Notes: a model not told the origin generated them from the letters alone. Shown: positions 10,904 to 19,523, numbered from the stretch's first letter. The stretch is 64,000 nucleotides of DNA from UBA4742 sp963773335 (GCA_963773335.1 CAVZAT010000007.1:434001-498000); one strand, 5' to 3'. Program-made: numbers and translations.

Positions 10904-11878
10904 ATGGCCGAGGGCCCGCCACCACCGTCGGGCCCGGCCGACGAGCCGACTCCGGCCGCGGGCACACCGGTCAACCCCGCCCCGCCCGGCCCCACGCCGG
11001 CCGCCTCGGCACCGCTGACCCCGCCAGTCGGTGCGCCGATGGCACCGCCGACCAGTCCGCCGCAGGGTCCGCCGATGGCACCGCCGACCAGTCCCCCGCA
11101 GGGTCCGCCGATGGCGCCGCCGACCGGTCCGCCCATCGCCCCACCGGGTGGTCCGCTCGGGGCACCGCCCCAGGGTCCGCCGGTCGGTCCGCCGGGCCCG
11201 TACGGCCAACCACAGGCTCCGTACGGCCAACCGCAGCCGCCCTACGGCCAACCTCAGGCTCCGTACGGCCGGGGCGCCGGCGCGTCCTACGGAGGGTACG
11301 CCACGCCGGTCACGCCAGGCCCGACCAACAACGGCCTGGCCGTGGCCGCCTTGGTGCTGGGCATCCTCACCTACTTCTGCCTGGGGCCGCTGGGGGCGAT
11401 CCCGGCCATCATCCTCGGCATCCTCGGCCTCCGCGACGCTCGTCAATCGGGCGTCGGTCGGGGGATGAGCATCGCCGGGATCGCGCTGGGCGCGGTGGGG
11501 CTGGTGGTCTGGACGCTGATGATCGTCCTGCTGATCGCGGCCGGCAGCCGGGCCAGCGTCACCCTCAAGAACCTGGCTGGTCCGGCTGATCCCTCGAGCT
11601 ATCAAGTCCACGGTGGGACGTGCTCGGTGGACGGGGTCGGCCAGACCACCTTCACCGGCAGCATCACCAACGAGACGTCGTCCGCCAAGAGCTTCTCCAT
11701 CGAGGCCGAGTTCCGTGACTCGTCGAGCGGCCAAGTGCTCGACGACACCAACACGGTGGTGTCCGACATCAAGCCCCACAGCACCGCGCCGTGGCAGATC
11801 ACTTCGACCAACACGCAGACCTCGAGCGGGGCCCGACCGACCTGCCATGTGATCAGCGTCGACAACTTCTTCAACTAG
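10904..11878 (+). CDS. Pro-rich DUF4190 membrane protein
   Basis: 324 aa. Residues 1-135 are Pro/Ala/Gly-rich with near-perfect repeats (TSPPQGPPMAPP, then PYGQPQAPYGQPQPP), probably a disordered cytoplasmic tail. A DUF4190 domain follows: two hydrophobic segments (LAVAALVLGILTYFCLGPLGAI and IAGIALGAVGLVVWTLMIVL) joined by LRDARQSGVGRGMS. The C-terminal 100 residues (FTGSITNETSSAKSFSIEAEF) look like an extracellular beta-sandwich of the FxLYD type. A paralogue lies at 12581. ATG 10904 has a TGGGGG ribosome-binding site. Function unknown; such proteins are common in actinobacterial cell envelopes. Confidence 0.8.
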   Translation: MAEGPPPPSGPADEPTPAAGTPVNPAPPGPTPAASAPLTPPVGAPMAPPTSPPQGPPMAPPTSPPQGPPMAPPTGPPIAPPGGPLGAPPQGPPVGPPGPYGQPQAPYGQPQPPYGQPQAPYGRGAGASYGGYATPVTPGPTNNGLAVAALVLGILTYFCLGPLGAIPAIILGILGLRDARQSGVGRGMSIAGIALGAVGLVVWTLMIVLLIAAGSRASVTLKNLAGPADPSSYQVHGGTCSVDGVGQTTFTGSITNETSSAKSFSIEAEFRDSSSGQVLDDTNTVVSDIKPHSTAPWQITSTNTQTSSGARPTCHVISVDNFFN

Positions 11879-11994
11879 GCCCTCGACCAGACCCCATCCG
11901 GTCGTCCACGACGAGCGGAACGGGCGAACGTCCCCCGCTTCGGACCGCGCGCTGCACTAGCGTGACGCCCGAGCTGCCAACGGGGAGGGGAACC

Positions 11995-12408
11995 ATGTTC
12001 GGGCTGCTGGCTCAGACCACGACCACTACGTCGACGGGGTTGGGGGCGGGTGGTGTCGCTCTCATCGCCGGTGGGGCGGTGGTGTACTTCGCTCTGATCG
12101 TGCTGATGATCGCCAGCATGTGGAAGATCTTCAACAAGGCAGGTCAGAAGGGGTGGCTGGCCATCATCCCCATCCTGAACATCATCGTGCTGCTGAAGGT
12201 GGTCCACAAGGAGCTGTGGTGGATCATCCTGCTGCTGATCCCCTGCGTGAACATCGTCGCCTACATCGTCGTGTACTTCAGTCTGGCCAAGGCGTTCGGC
12301 AAGGGTGCCTTCTACGGGATCGGAATCGTCCTGTTCTGGTTCATCTTCGTTCCGATGTTGGGATTCGGTTCGGCCCAGTACGCGCTCGAGCCCGACCCGC
12401 TCTTCTGA
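11995..12408 (+). CDS. DUF5684-type small membrane protein
   Basis: 137 aa with about four transmembrane segments. The signature WKIFNKAGQKGWLAIIPILN, LLKVVHKELWW and the C-terminal FGLAKAFGKG-like FSLAKAFGKGAFYGIG are typical of DUF5684 proteins, often annotated as signal peptidase I-like membrane proteins without catalytic residues. The frame is open upstream, but ATG 11995 has a strong GGGGAGGGGA ribosome-binding site. A TAGCGT box at 11958 would give a leader of about 25 nt. It sits among DUF4190 and DUF2510 genes in the same orientation. Confidence 0.75.
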   Translation: MFGLLAQTTTTTSTGLGAGGVALIAGGAVVYFALIVLMIASMWKIFNKAGQKGWLAIIPILNIIVLLKVVHKELWWIILLLIPCVNIVAYIVVYFSLAKAFGKGAFYGIGIVLFWFIFVPMLGFGSAQYALEPDPLF

Positions 12409-12451
12409 AGGCATCTGCGGTTCTCCCAGGAGCTGAGTCGGGACGACTGCG

Positions 12452-12517
12452 ATGAGCGATGTGCCGCAGGGACCGGGTTGCCTCAAGAATCCGGCCCACC
12501 ACGAGTCGCCCCGCTAG
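12452..12517 (+). pseudogene. truncated copy of the start of the DUF2510 gene at 13343
   Basis: ATG 12452 opens MSDVPQGPG, identical to the first nine residues of the gene at 13343, then continues CLKNPAHHESPR and stops. The nucleotide match covers about 12434-12480 against 13325-13371 and extends weakly further upstream into the promoter. The DUF4190 paralogue sits between the two copies, which suggests a duplication or insertion event. Confidence 0.6.
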
Positions 12518-12580
12518 GGTCTCGCTCATCGAGGGGAGCGCTGTCCAGGGCGGGCGGCTCGAACACCTGGGGGATCCGAC

Positions 12581-13299
12581 GTGACTGACGCACCTCAATC
12601 GCCATTCGGCCAGGGCGAGCCCGCCCCCGGAGCTCCACAGCAGCCTCCGGCTGCCCCCTACGGCCAGACCACGCCGCCTCCGGCTGCCCCGTACGGCCAG
12701 ACCCCGACCGCCCCGTATGCGGGCGCGCCCCGGCGGCCCAGCAGGGGGGAGGCTCGAACGGCCTGGCCGTCGCCGCCCTGGTGATGGGCATCCTCACCTA
12801 CTTCTGCCTCGGCCCACTCGGCGGCATCCTGGCCATCGTCTTCGGCTTCGTCGGCCTGCGAAAGGCCAAGGAGGTCGGAACGGGTCGGGGCATGAGCATC
12901 GCCGGAATCGTTCTCGGCGCGGTCGGGATCGTTGCCGAGGTCATCCTCGTCGTCGTTCTCGTCGCAGCCGGCTCGAAGGCGGCGAACGACCTCAGCCATG
13001 TCGGTGGGCCGGCTGACGCCTCGAGCTACCAGCTCAGCCCGGGCAGCTGCACGACCGACAGTGCCGGGTTCACGACCTTCCGCGGGACGATCCAGAACAA
13101 GACGAGCACCACCAAGAACTTCTTCGTCGACGGCGAGTTCCGCGACTCCTCGACCAACGCCGTGGTCGACACCTCGAGGGATCTCGTGGGCGGCATCGCG
13201 CCAGGCGACACCGCAGCCTGGAAGATCGTCACGTCCGCGACGGACGCTGGGCAGAACGTCACCTGCAAGGTGACTTCCGTGGACAACTTCTTGAACTGA
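12581..13299 (+). CDS. DUF4190 membrane protein, paralogue of 10904 (frame change)
   Basis: A short Pro/Tyr/Gln-rich N-terminus (PPAAPYGQTTPPPAAPYGQ) is followed by the same DUF4190 core (VMGILTYFCLGPLGGILAI, GRGMSIAGIVLGAVGIV) and the same C-terminal FxLYD-like region (FRGTIQNKTSTTKNFFVDGEF, CKVTSVDNFLN) as the protein at 10904. The two parts are in different frames; one base change in the run near 12730-12740 (GCGCGCCCCGGCGGCCC) joins them. The start GTG 12581 follows CTGGGGG. About 239 aa when repaired. Probably an envelope protein; role unknown. Confidence 0.75.
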
Positions 13300-13305
13300 G
13301 CTCAC

Positions 13306-13346
13306 TACGGTTTCCCGTGGCGTCTGAGTCGGGAGGACTGCAGTGA
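13306..13346 (+). promoter_or_regulatory. -10 box plus leaderless 9-codon upstream ORF overlapping the DUF2510 start
   Basis: TACGGT (13306-13311), 5 nt, then GTG 13317 of a 9-codon ORF (MASESGGLQ). Its TGA (13344-13346) overlaps the GTG start at 13343. GGGAGGA inside the short ORF can serve as ribosome-binding site for the main gene. Confidence 0.35.
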
Positions 13347-13813
13347 GCGATGTGCCGCAGGGACCGGGTTGGTGGCAGGCCTCCGACGCACGTTGGTACC
13401 CACCCGAGCAGTTCGCCGAGCCGGGCGGCGCGGCGGGTGCGACGACCGCTCCGCTGGCGTCAGGCGTGCTGGTCACGGTGGGGGACATCGCCTGCACCCA
13501 GACCGAGGTGATCACCCCCAACGGGCGGCGGCCGCTGGCCCGCACCGTCTGGGTGGTGCAGAACAACACCACAACCACCGAGTCGATCCCCGCGTACGCG
13601 ATCGTGCTGGCCGTGGTCTTCTTCCTGGTGTGCCTGCTGGGTCTGCTGTTCCTGCTGATCAAGGAACGCAGGACGACGGGCTGGGTGACGGTCAGCGTCC
13701 AGGGAGACGCGATGTATCACGCCACCCAGATACCGGTCTCGGCGGCGGCACAGATCACCGATGTCGAATCCCGGGTCGGCTACATCCGAGGTCTGGTGGC
13801 GGCACTCGGCTGA
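13343..13813 (+). CDS. DUF2510-containing membrane protein
   Basis: 156 aa. The N-terminal motif PGWWQASDARWYPPEQ is DUF2510, a short domain found at the ends of actinobacterial membrane proteins. A Pro/Ala linker follows, then VTVGDIACTQTEVITPNG and a double hydrophobic stretch (IVLAVVFFLVCLLGLLFLL) with a positively charged tail. Start GTG with GGGAGGA about 6 nt upstream. The first nine codons are duplicated at 12452. No enzymatic motif; function unknown. Confidence 0.75.
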   Translation: MSDVPQGPGWWQASDARWYPPEQFAEPGGAAGATTAPLASGVLVTVGDIACTQTEVITPNGRRPLARTVWVVQNNTTTTESIPAYAIVLAVVFFLVCLLGLLFLLIKERRTTGWVTVSVQGDAMYHATQIPVSAAAQITDVESRVGYIRGLVAALG

Positions 13814-13870
13814 TCGGCGACGCTCGGAGCGAGCCGCCCCAACCCGGTTCGCGGGCGGACGGGTGGCTGG

Positions 13871-13876
13871 TACCGT
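13871..13876 (+). promoter_or_regulatory. leaderless -10 box of purN
   Basis: TACCGT, 6 nt, then GTG 13883. Confidence 0.6.
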
Positions 13877-13882
13877 GCGGCC

Positions 13883-14443
13883 GTGCGCGTCGCAGTGCTG
13901 GCTTCGGGGAGTGGGACCATCCTCGATGCCCTGCTCGATGCCGGCGTGGCCGTCGAGGTCGTGGTCGTCGACCGGCCCTGCCGGGCCACCGAGGTGGCCG
14001 AACGCCACGGTGTGGCCGCGGAGCTGGTGGCGCGCGACCGCTTCGACGGCGCCTTCGACCGGGAGGCCTACACCGAGACGGTGATCGATCGCCTGGAGGC
14101 GGCCGGCACCCAACTGGTGGTCATGGCCGGCTACGGCACCATCCTGGCCAAGGCCATCTTCGACCGCTGGCCGGGCCGCATCCTCAACACCCACCCCGCG
14201 CTGCTGCCGGCGTTCCCCGGTTGGCACGCGGTGGCCGACGCCCTCGACTACGGGGTGAAGGTCACTGGCTGCACCGTGCACATCGCCACTGAAGCTGTCG
14301 ATGCCGGGCCCATCCTGGCCCAGGCCGCGGTGGACGTCCTCCCCGACGACACGGTCGAGTCCCTGCACGAGCGGATCAAGGTCGTCGAGCGGGAGCTGTA
14401 CGTGCAGACCGTTCGAGACATCGTCGAACGGGGTTCGGCATGA
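13883..14443 (+). CDS. purN: phosphoribosylglycinamide formyltransferase 1
   Basis: 186 aa. Transfers the formyl group of 10-formyl-THF to GAR in purine biosynthesis. Motifs: phosphate loop VLASGSGTIL, formyl-folate site VVMAGYGTIL, catalytic Asn-His in ILNTHPALLPAF, and the Asp of VDAGPILAQ. The GTG start gives the expected N-terminus MRVAVLASGSG. It ends 30 bp before purH in the same direction, so the two consecutive users of 10-formyl-THF are probably co-transcribed. folD, which makes that cofactor, lies 4 kb downstream. Confidence 0.95.
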   Translation: MRVAVLASGSGTILDALLDAGVAVEVVVVDRPCRATEVAERHGVAAELVARDRFDGAFDREAYTETVIDRLEAAGTQLVVMAGYGTILAKAIFDRWPGRILNTHPALLPAFPGWHAVADALDYGVKVTGCTVHIATEAVDAGPILAQAAVDVLPDDTVESLHERIKVVERELYVQTVRDIVERGSA

Positions 14444-14473
14444 CCCCTCCCCCATCTTCCTGGAGTCCACCAC

Positions 14474-16010
14474 ATGAGAGCCCTGCTTTCCGTCTACGAC
14501 AAGACCGGCGTGGTCGAACTCGCTCAGGGCCTGGCCGACCTCGGCTGGGAGCTGGTGTCGAGCGGCGGGACGGCCAAGGCGTTGGCCGAAGCCGGCATCG
14601 AGGTCACCGACGTGGCCGACATCACCGGCTCGCCTCCGATGCTCGGGCACCGGGTGGTTACCCTCCACCCGAAGGTGCACGGGGGCATCCTGGCCGACCG
14701 CGACAACCCCGAGCACCTGGCCGACATGGTCACCTACGGGATCACGGGCATCGAGTTGGTCGTGTCCAACCTGTATCCGTTCTCCTCGGACCCGTCCATC
14801 GAGCTGATCGACATCGGCGGACCGGCCATGGTGCGGGCCGCAGCCAAGAACCACGCCTTCGTAGGGGTCATCGTGGACCCGGAGGACTACCAGCCGGTGC
14901 TGGCCGAGATGCAGGAGAAGGGCTGGCTGAGCGACGCGACCCGGCGTCGGCTGGCTCGGGACGCGTTCGCCACCGCCGCCGCCTACGACGCGGCCATTGT
15001 GGCCTGGCTGGACTCGGGGGCATCCACCGCGCCCGAGCTCATCGGGAACACCGGCGCCCGACGAGAGCGACCTGCCCGCCACCATCCAGGTGACGCTGCG
15101 GCGTGAGCAGAAGCTGCGCTACGGCGAGAACCCTCATCAACACGGGGCCCGCTACGCGACCGTGGGCCACCACGGTTGGTGGGAGTCGATGGAGATGCAC
15201 AACGGCAAGGAGCTCTCGTACCTCAACGTCTACGACACCGATGCCGCTTGGCGCCTGGTCCACAGCCTGGGCGACGGCCCGGCTGCGGTCGTCATCAAGC
15301 ACGCCAACCCCTGTGGGGTGGCCATCGACGACGACATCACCACCGCCTACCGCCGGGCCCACGAGTGCGACCCCACCAGCGCCTTCGGCGGGATCGTGGC
15401 CGTGAACCGTCCCGTCACCGAGGCCATGGCCCACGACCTCGACCCGGTCTTCACCGAGGTGGTGGTGGCCCCGGGCTACGAGGGCGACGCGATCGAGATC
15501 CTGTCCAATCGCAAGACCTTGCGCATCCTCGAGGCCGTACCCCCCGGGCCGCTGGGGCCCAACCTGCGGGCCATCGACGGTGGCTACCTGGCCCAGACCC
15601 CCGACCTCGTGAAGGTCGATCGGTCCGAGTGGCAGGTGATGACCGAACGCCAACCCACCCGCGACCAGTGGGCCGATCTGGAGCTGGCCTGGCGGGTGGT
15701 CGCCCGGGTGACGTCCAACGCCATCGTGCTGGTCAAGGACGGGCAGGCCGTCGGGATCGGGTGCGGCCAGCAGAACCGGGCCGATGCGGGACGCCTGGCC
15801 GAGCAGAAGGCGGCCGGCCGGGCCGTGGGCGGCGCGTACGCCAGCGACGCCTTCTTTCCCTTCGCCGACGGATTGGACGGGGCCATAGCGGCCGGCGCCA
15901 CCGCCGTCATCCAGCCCGGCGGCTCCAAGGGCGATCGCAAGGTCATCGCCGCGGCCGACGCCGCCGGCCTGGCCATGGTCTTCACCGGCGAGCGCCACTT
16001 CCGACACTGA
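14474..16010 (+). CDS. purH: bifunctional AICAR transformylase/IMP cyclohydrolase (frame change)
   Basis: Catalyses the last two steps to IMP. The N-terminal IMP cyclohydrolase domain starts MRALLSVYDKTGVVELA with SSGGTAKAL and LHPKVHGGIL; the C-terminal AICAR transformylase domain has LRYGENPHQ, the KHANPCGVA active-site motif, SNAIVLVKDGQ, and ends AMVFTGERHFRH. The frame shifts by +1 near 15059 (GGCGCCCGAC), between the two domains; deleting one base gives one protein of about 511 aa, the normal size. As an essential single-copy gene the break is probably an error. Confidence 0.93.
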
Positions 16011-16032
16011 TCTCTCGCCCCCCCTCCCCCCG

Positions 16033-16086
16033 GAAATCGGTGTAGTTGGTCCCGCTGGGACGTGTAGAAGTGCGCCGACGTCGGCG
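16033..16086. repeat. palindromic intergenic element between convergent genes
   Basis: Contains GAAATCGGTGTAG, a GGTCCC-GCTG-GGAC hairpin and the perfect 14-bp palindrome CGCCGACGTCGGCG (16073-16086). It separates the ends of purH and the SGNH lipoprotein gene and may terminate both. The CGAAATCGGTG-like core recurs in hairpins at 23524 and 63395. Confidence 0.5.
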
Positions 16087-16101
16087 GGGAGCGAGGTGCC
16101 G

Positions 16102-16704
16102 TCAGTCGGTACAGGAGTTGACGGCGGCCACGTCGAGGTGGGCCAGCGCCTGCTGGCCGGCATTGTTGGGATGCACGTAGTCGACCGTCTCGACGATGAC
16201 ATGACCGGCCCGGCGTTGCGCCCATTCGTAGGTGTCCCAGTCGACCAGATGAGTGAAGTGGGCCCGGAGCCAGGTGTTGATGGCCTTGGCCGTGGCGTCC
16301 TGGACCGAATCCGACCGGTGCGAGCTGACCGTGGTGGCGATGAGGCAGGCGTCGCCGAAGTCGTGGATGTAGCCGGCCATGGTCCGCTCGTAGGCCGCGG
16401 CACTGGTCGCACCGGTGACGCTCTGGGTGACGTCGTTGGTCCCGAGCTCGAACAGCACCACCCGCGGGTGCTGGGCCGCGAACGAGGCCACGTCCGGGGC
16501 CACCTGCGCGGCGGTGAAGCCGATCCGGCCCGTGAGGAGCACATGGTCGCCGTTGGCGGCGAGCCCGGACCGGATGTCGGCTGCCGCCAGGAAGGTGATC
16601 GAGTCGCCGATCACGGCCACGGGCCGGCGCGAGCTCGTCGAGCAGGACCCGGCCACCAACGCGACGGCGATCACCAGCCCCACAACCCGCCCCCAGGTCC
16701 TCAT
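16102..16704 (-). CDS. SGNH/GDSL-type hydrolase, lipoprotein
   Basis: 200 aa. N-terminal signal with lipobox (VALVAGSC), so probably a lipid-anchored extracellular esterase or acyl hydrolase. SGNH blocks: GDSITFL (block I Ser), a Gly in GRIGFTAAQ (II), ELGTNDVTQ (III Asn) and DYVHPNNAG (V Asp-His). All catalytic residues are present. ATG 16704 overlaps the maf stop codon as ATGA, which indicates translational coupling; a longer start at 16746 would overlap maf by 46 bp and I reject it. Confidence 0.85.
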   Translation of the reverse strand: MRTWGRVVGLVIAVALVAGSCSTSSRRPVAVIGDSITFLAAADIRSGLAANGDHVLLTGRIGFTAAQVAPDVASFAAQHPRVVLFELGTNDVTQSVTGATSAAAYERTMAGYIHDFGDACLIATTVSSHRSDSVQDATAKAINTWLRAHFTHLVDWDTYEWAQRRAGHVIVETVDYVHPNNAGQQALAHLDVAAVNSCTD

Positions 16705-17372
16705 CCGGGCAGGCCTGCTCCTGGATCGGGGCGCGGTGGGCCCCACATCACGGGCGAGAAGCCGACCTGAGCCAGCAGCACCTCGGTCTGGGCCATGGGC
16801 AGGCCCAGCACGTTGCTGGCGCTGCCGTCGATGGCGGTCACGAAGGATCGGGCCGGCCCCTGGATGCTGTAGGCGCCCGCTTTGTCGAATGGCTGCTCAG
16901 TGGCCACGTAGTCCTCGATCTCGTCTCGGTCCAGCGGGGCGAAGGTGACGGTGGAGGTGGTCACCGAGCTGACCAGCTGAGCACCGCGGGCCACGGCGAC
17001 GCCGGTGTGGACCAGGTGGTCCCGGCCCGACAGGCGCCGGAGGATGGCAACGGCCTCGGTGCGTTCCCCGGGCTTGCCGATGATGTCACCATCGACCTCG
17101 ACGGTTGTGTCGGCCGCCAACACCACCTCGTCGAGGTGGGCGTCGGGGGCGCGGGCCTGGCCGGCCCGGGCCTTGACCCGGGCGAGTCGTTCGACGTAGC
17201 TCGGCGGCACTTCTCGGCCCTGCGGTGTCTCGTCGACGTCGGGAACCCGGATGGTGAAGCCCAGACCGAGGCGGCCGAGTAGCTCTCGGCGGCGCGGCGA
17301 ACTGGAGGCCAGCACCAGTCGTGGCCCTCGCTCACCGATGATCGGCGTCGGATCGGGCTGTCGGTCAGCCAT
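16701..17372 (-). CDS. maf: Maf-like nucleotide pyrophosphatase
   Basis: 223 aa. Maf proteins hydrolyse non-canonical or canonical NTPs to NMP and PPi and have been linked to septum control. LASSSPRRRELL at the N-terminus, AADTTVEVDG, GKPG, and VHTGVAV/PFDKAGAYSIQG are the standard motifs. Slightly long because of a Pro/Gly-rich tail. Downstream SGNH gene overlaps by 4 bp; dusB starts its 3' end 13 bp upstream, so dusB-maf-SGNH form one operon on this strand. Confidence 0.92.
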   Translation of the reverse strand: MADRQPDPTPIIGERGPRLVLASSSPRRRELLGRLGLGFTIRVPDVDETPQGREVPPSYVERLARVKARAGQARAPDAHLDEVVLAADTTVEVDGDIIGKPGERTEAVAILRRLSGRDHLVHTGVAVARGAQLVSSVTTSTVTFAPLDRDEIEDYVATEQPFDKAGAYSIQGPARSFVTAIDGSASNVLGLPMAQTEVLLAQVGFSPVMWGPPRPDPGAGLPG

Positions 17373-17385
17373 CGACCACGTCGCT

Positions 17386-18543
17386 CTACCCGCCCGAGGC
17401 GCCCACGGCGGCGGGCACCAGAGGGGGTGTGTCGTCCAAGCGGTCCCGGACCCAGTTGGCGGGCAGGGTCACCGTCTGAGGGCCCGACTGGGTGCCCCGG
17501 ATGCCCGGCTCGTCCAGCGGCCGACGTGTCGGGTCCAGTCCGGCGACCAGGGCCTCGAGTTGCGCCAGCGTGTCGACCGTGGCCAGGGCCCGTCGGACCT
17601 CACCGCCGACCGGGTAGCCCGTGAGGTACCACCCCGTGTGCTTGCGCAGGTCACGCATCCCGGGCCGCTCGCCGCGGTGGGCCACCAGCAGGCGGGCGTG
17701 ATCGACCAGCAGCGCCGCAACCTCGCCCAGCGGCGGCGCCGGTCGTGGTTCGTGCCCGGCGAAGGCGTCGGCCAAGTCACGGAACAACCAGGGACGGCCC
17801 AGACACCCGCGCCCGATGACCACGCCGTCCGCGCCCGTCTGGCGCATGCGGGCCAACGCGTCCGGCGCGGTCCAAAGGTCGCCGTTGCCCAACACGGGGA
17901 CGTCGAGCGCCTCTTTGAGTCTGGCGATGGCGGTCCAGTCGGCCCGGCCCGAGTAGAGCTGGGCCGCCGTCCGGGCGTGGAGCGACACGGCGGCCACCCC
18001 CTGATCTTGGGCGATCCGGCCCGCCTCCAGGTAGGTGAGCAGGTCGCGGTCGATGCCGAGTCGCATCTTCACCGTCACCGGCACGGAACCGGCGGCGCCC
18101 ACGGCGGCGCCGATGATCGAGGCGAGCAGGGCCGGGCGCACCGCGACGGCGGCCCCGCCTCCGTGGCGGGTGACCTTGCGCACCGGGCATCCGAAGTTGA
18201 GGTCGATGTGGTCGACGTGGGCCGCATCGACGAGCAGGGTCACCGCAGCCGCCACCGAAGCGGGATCGGTGCCGTAGAGCTGGATCGACCGCGGCGACTC
18301 GTCCGAGTCGAACGCGGCCAGCTCCCAACTGCGCTCGCCCCCTTCGGCCAGGCCACGGGCGTTGACCATCTCGCTGACATACAGCCCGGCACCGAACCGG
18401 CGGCAGAGCCGGCGGAAGGCTGCGTTGGTCACCCCGGCCATGGGGGCCAGCACCACCGGCGGCCAGACCTCGAGCGCACCGATCGGCAACGGCGCGAACT
18501 CGCCGGGCGTCGCGGGGCCGGTCTGGCCGATCGGGGTGGTCAC
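17386..18543 (-). CDS. dusB: tRNA-dihydrouridine synthase
   Basis: 385 aa FMN enzyme that reduces uridines in the tRNA D-loop. Motifs: VVLAPMAGVTNAAFR (FMN phosphate), the catalytic Cys in LNFGCPVRKVTR, KMRLGID, the SLHARTAAQLYSG loop, GNGDLWTA and VVIGRGCLGRPW. Longer frame extensions exist, but GTG 18543 is supported by a TACTCT box exactly 6 nt upstream and by the start of family similarity. It is transcribed divergently from folD with only 22 bp between the start codons. Confidence 0.93.
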   Translation of the reverse strand: MTTPIGQTGPATPGEFAPLPIGALEVWPPVVLAPMAGVTNAAFRRLCRRFGAGLYVSEMVNARGLAEGGERSWELAAFDSDESPRSIQLYGTDPASVAAAVTLLVDAAHVDHIDLNFGCPVRKVTRHGGGAAVAVRPALLASIIGAAVGAAGSVPVTVKMRLGIDRDLLTYLEAGRIAQDQGVAAVSLHARTAAQLYSGRADWTAIARLKEALDVPVLGNGDLWTAPDALARMRQTGADGVVIGRGCLGRPWLFRDLADAFAGHEPRPAPPLGEVAALLVDHARLLVAHRGERPGMRDLRKHTGWYLTGYPVGGEVRRALATVDTLAQLEALVAGLDPTRRPLDEPGIRGTQSGPQTVTLPANWVRDRLDDTPPLVPAAVGASGG

Positions 18544-18549
18544 CCCCCA

Positions 18550-18559
18550 AGAGTAGAGT
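18550..18559. promoter_or_regulatory. overlapping divergent -10 boxes of dusB and folD
   Basis: On the minus strand TACTCT (18555 to 18550) lies 6 nt before dusB GTG 18543; on the plus strand TAGAGT (18554-18559) lies 6 nt before folD GTG 18566. The two hexamers share the TA at 18554-18555. Both genes appear leaderless and cannot be initiated on the same DNA at once. Confidence 0.6.
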
Positions 18560-18565
18560 CGGTTC

Positions 18566-19417
18566 GTGACTGCGCAGAAGCTCGACGGCGAGTTGGTGGC
18601 CGGCCTGATCAAGGCCGATCTGGTCACCCGCATCGCCGCCCTGGTCGAACGGGGGGTAACGCCGGGTCTGGGCACGCTGCTGGTGGGCGACGACGCGCCC
18701 AGCGCCAACTACGTGGCCATGAAGCACCAGGAGTGCGCCGAGCTGGGGATCGCTTCGCGCCACACATATCTGCCGGCCACCGCCTCCCAGACCGACGTGA
18801 TGGCCGTGGTCGACGACTACAACCGCGATCCGGGGGTGGACGCCTTCCTCATGCAGTACCCGTTCCCACCCGGCCTCGACTACTCCGCGGCCATGCTGGC
18901 CATGGACCCGGACAAGGACGTGGACGGCTTGCATCCGGTGAGCCTGGGCAACCTGGTCATCGGCGTGCCCGGGCCCCGACCGTGCACGCCGGCCGGCATC
19001 CAGGCCCTGCTCCAGCACTACGAGATCCCCATCGCCGGCCAGCACGTGGTGATCGTGGGTCGGGGCCTGACCATCGGGCGACCCCTGGCCAACCTGCTCT
19101 CGCTGAAGGAGCCCGGGGCCAACGCCGCGGTCACCGTCATCCACACCGGGGTCGCCGACCTGGGGGCCTACACGCGCCAGGCCGACATCCTGGTGGCGGC
19201 CGCCGGTTCTCCGGGCATCATCACCCCCGACATGGTCAAGCCGGGCGCGGCAGTGGTGGCCGCGGGCGTGTCCTTCGAGGACGGCCGCATCCGCTCCGAC
19301 GTCGACCTCGAGGTGCGGGAGGTGGCCGCCTGGACGTCGCCGCGGGTGGGCGGGGTCGGTCCCATGACCCGGGCCATGCTGTTGCGCAACACGGTCGAGG
19401 CCGCCGAGCGCCACTAG
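18566..19417 (+). CDS. folD: bifunctional methylene-THF dehydrogenase/methenyl-THF cyclohydrolase
   Basis: 283 aa. Interconverts 5,10-methylene-THF and 10-formyl-THF, supplying purN/purH and linking to metF. Motifs: LGTLLVGDDAPSANYVAMKH with the catalytic Lys (YxxxK), QYPFPPG, DKDVDGLHPVS, PCTPAGI, and the NADP Rossmann loop VVIVGRGLTIGRPLA. The more common form of the last motif is GRSxxVGxP, so GRGLTIGRP is slightly unusual. Leaderless GTG start. Followed by a dispersed repeat and then metF. Confidence 0.93.
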   Translation: MTAQKLDGELVAGLIKADLVTRIAALVERGVTPGLGTLLVGDDAPSANYVAMKHQECAELGIASRHTYLPATASQTDVMAVVDDYNRDPGVDAFLMQYPFPPGLDYSAAMLAMDPDKDVDGLHPVSLGNLVIGVPGPRPCTPAGIQALLQHYEIPIAGQHVVIVGRGLTIGRPLANLLSLKEPGANAAVTVIHTGVADLGAYTRQADILVAAAGSPGIITPDMVKPGAAVVAAGVSFEDGRIRSDVDLEVREVAAWTSPRVGGVGPMTRAMLLRNTVEAAERH

Positions 19418-19428
19418 TTCGGCCCAGC

Positions 19429-19492
19429 GGTCGGCAAGCCTCCCGGCCGGTGGCTTCGCCATCCGGGTGCCGGCTCGCGAGCCGCTCCGCTC
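19429..19492 (+). repeat. dispersed intergenic repeat, copy B
   Basis: GGTCGGCAAGCCTCCCGGC, then CATCCGGGTGCCGGCTCGCGAGCCGCTCCG in two short blocks; CGGCTCGCGAGCCG is a perfect 14-bp palindrome. Same family as 7784-7845. It lies between folD and metF. Confidence 0.55.
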
Positions 19493-19523
19493 CGTTGCGC
19501 CGCGCTCAGCACTGCCCGCGCTC

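Noticed and set aside
16705..16746. Longer start for the SGNH lipoprotein
   Set aside because: It would overlap maf by 46 bp and displace the signal peptide; ATG 16704 has an ATGA overlap with the maf stop.
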